A DNA stretch of 35,045 bases from Calothrix sp. HK-06 (GTDB lineage: Bacteria > Cyanobacteriota > Cyanobacteriia > Cyanobacteriales > Nostocaceae): NCBI RefSeq assembly GCF_001904745.1, contig NZ_MRCD01000092.1, positions 1 through 35,045 on the forward strand, in the 5' to 3' direction. Shown here in pieces: positions 34,674-35,045 of the stretch; the stretch's first letter is position 1; each line of letters begins with the position of its first letter. The position numbers and the translations under genes were made by a program. The notes under the pieces were generated by a model. It did not search any database and was not told where the DNA came from. It was given only the letters and a program-made list of their open reading frames with translations.

Positions 34674-34892
34674 ATGGAAAAGCTAAACATCAAAGAGGAA
34701 GCTAGAAAGCTTATTGACCAATTACCAGAAAACTGCACTTGGGACTATTTGATGTACAAAATTTATGTCAGACAGGTAATTGATGCTGGACTTGGTGACA
34801 GTGATGTTGGTAGAGTAATGACTTTGGAAGACTTAGGGCAAAATTTGGACTGCCGAAGTAAAAGTTTTTTGAATATATTAAGTCAGAAATAA
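34674..34892 (+). CDS. antitoxin-like protein with frameshifted tail
   Basis: 72 residues from ATG 34674 (a TTG at 34650 is also open): MEKLNIKEEARKLIDQLPEN, CTWDYLMYKIYVRQVIDAGL, GRVMTLED. This is a helical antitoxin type common in cyanobacteria beside RelE/ParE toxins. The expected ending RAKFGLPK is present in another frame (34835-34858, stop 34859-34861). The protein as read instead ends LGQNLDCRSKSF..., so a one-base indel near 34833 changed its C-terminus. No toxin follows within the window. Confidence 0.7.
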   Translation: MEKLNIKEEARKLIDQLPENCTWDYLMYKIYVRQVIDAGLGDSDVGRVMTLEDLGQNLDCRSKSFLNILSQK

Positions 34893-35045
34893 TATATATT
34901 TTGCTGCCATAGCCGGCTCACCAAAAATTAAATATGATTCATAATAAATATATTAATATGAATTTTAGAGATAAAAAAACTCTGTTTTAATATATTTTAT
35001 TAGATAATTTATTTTATAATCATCTGACATGTTTTTTAATTATAT
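34893..35045. other. AT-rich non-coding end
   Basis: About 80% A+T by eye, no gene recognised. Any toxin partner of the 34674 gene would have to lie beyond the window. Confidence 0.4.

Overview
The window comes from a filamentous cyanobacterium, most likely of the Nostocales type. The evidence is gene content: sqdB/sqdX for the thylakoid sulfolipid, ycf46 and ycf35, ndhD, a GAF-GAF-PAS adenylate cyclase of the CyaB type, and several conserved cyanobacterial genes. It is also full of short dispersed inverted repeats typical of that group. The palindrome GGCGCC occurs about 50 times by eye in 35 kb, while I find no copy of the usual cyanobacterial HIP1 octamer GCGATCGC. No species is claimed.

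Layout. 0.2-8.8 kb is core-like: a small conserved protein, cyaB, sqdX and sqdB (minus strand), then a ribbon-helix-helix protein, ycf46 and ycf35 (plus strand), closed by a good terminator. 8.9-12.4 kb holds a MITE-like inverted-repeat block, an AT-rich membrane acyltransferase, and a VOC protein/MerR regulator operon behind a textbook MerR-type promoter. An aldo/keto reductase follows (12.4-13.4 kb).

13.8-22.5 kb is a dense, decaying defence and toxin-antitoxin island. It contains a two-gene module with a retropepsin-like aspartic protease; an RHH antitoxin with a PIN toxin that has lost its start codon; a NACHT-HEAT (STAND) NTPase broken by two in-frame stops and a one-base frameshift; a PD-(D/E)XK nuclease; ImmA/IrrE peptidase and HicB next to a dead hicA; the last ~135 codons of a prokaryotic Argonaute PIWI domain running in frame into an intact PIN toxin with its small partner; and a chimeric antitoxin with a deletion-damaged vapC. 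The pattern is largely one-sided: toxins and effectors are broken while several antitoxins stay open.

22.6-32.1 kb returns to mostly ordinary genes: thrB, a coiled-coil protein, ndhD, a large membrane-anchored coiled-coil protein, a Uma2-family nuclease, an amidase whose C-terminus is supplied by a palindromic repeat, an AraC regulator and a DUF1206 membrane protein. 32.4-35.0 kb is a second accessory patch: a truncated second copy of the Uma2 gene, an AbiEii-like nucleotidyltransferase with an internally duplicated partner whose natural start codon is missing, a PIN C-terminal remnant beside a palindromic operator/promoter, and an antitoxin with a frameshifted tail. No rRNA, tRNA, transposase or CRISPR array was seen.
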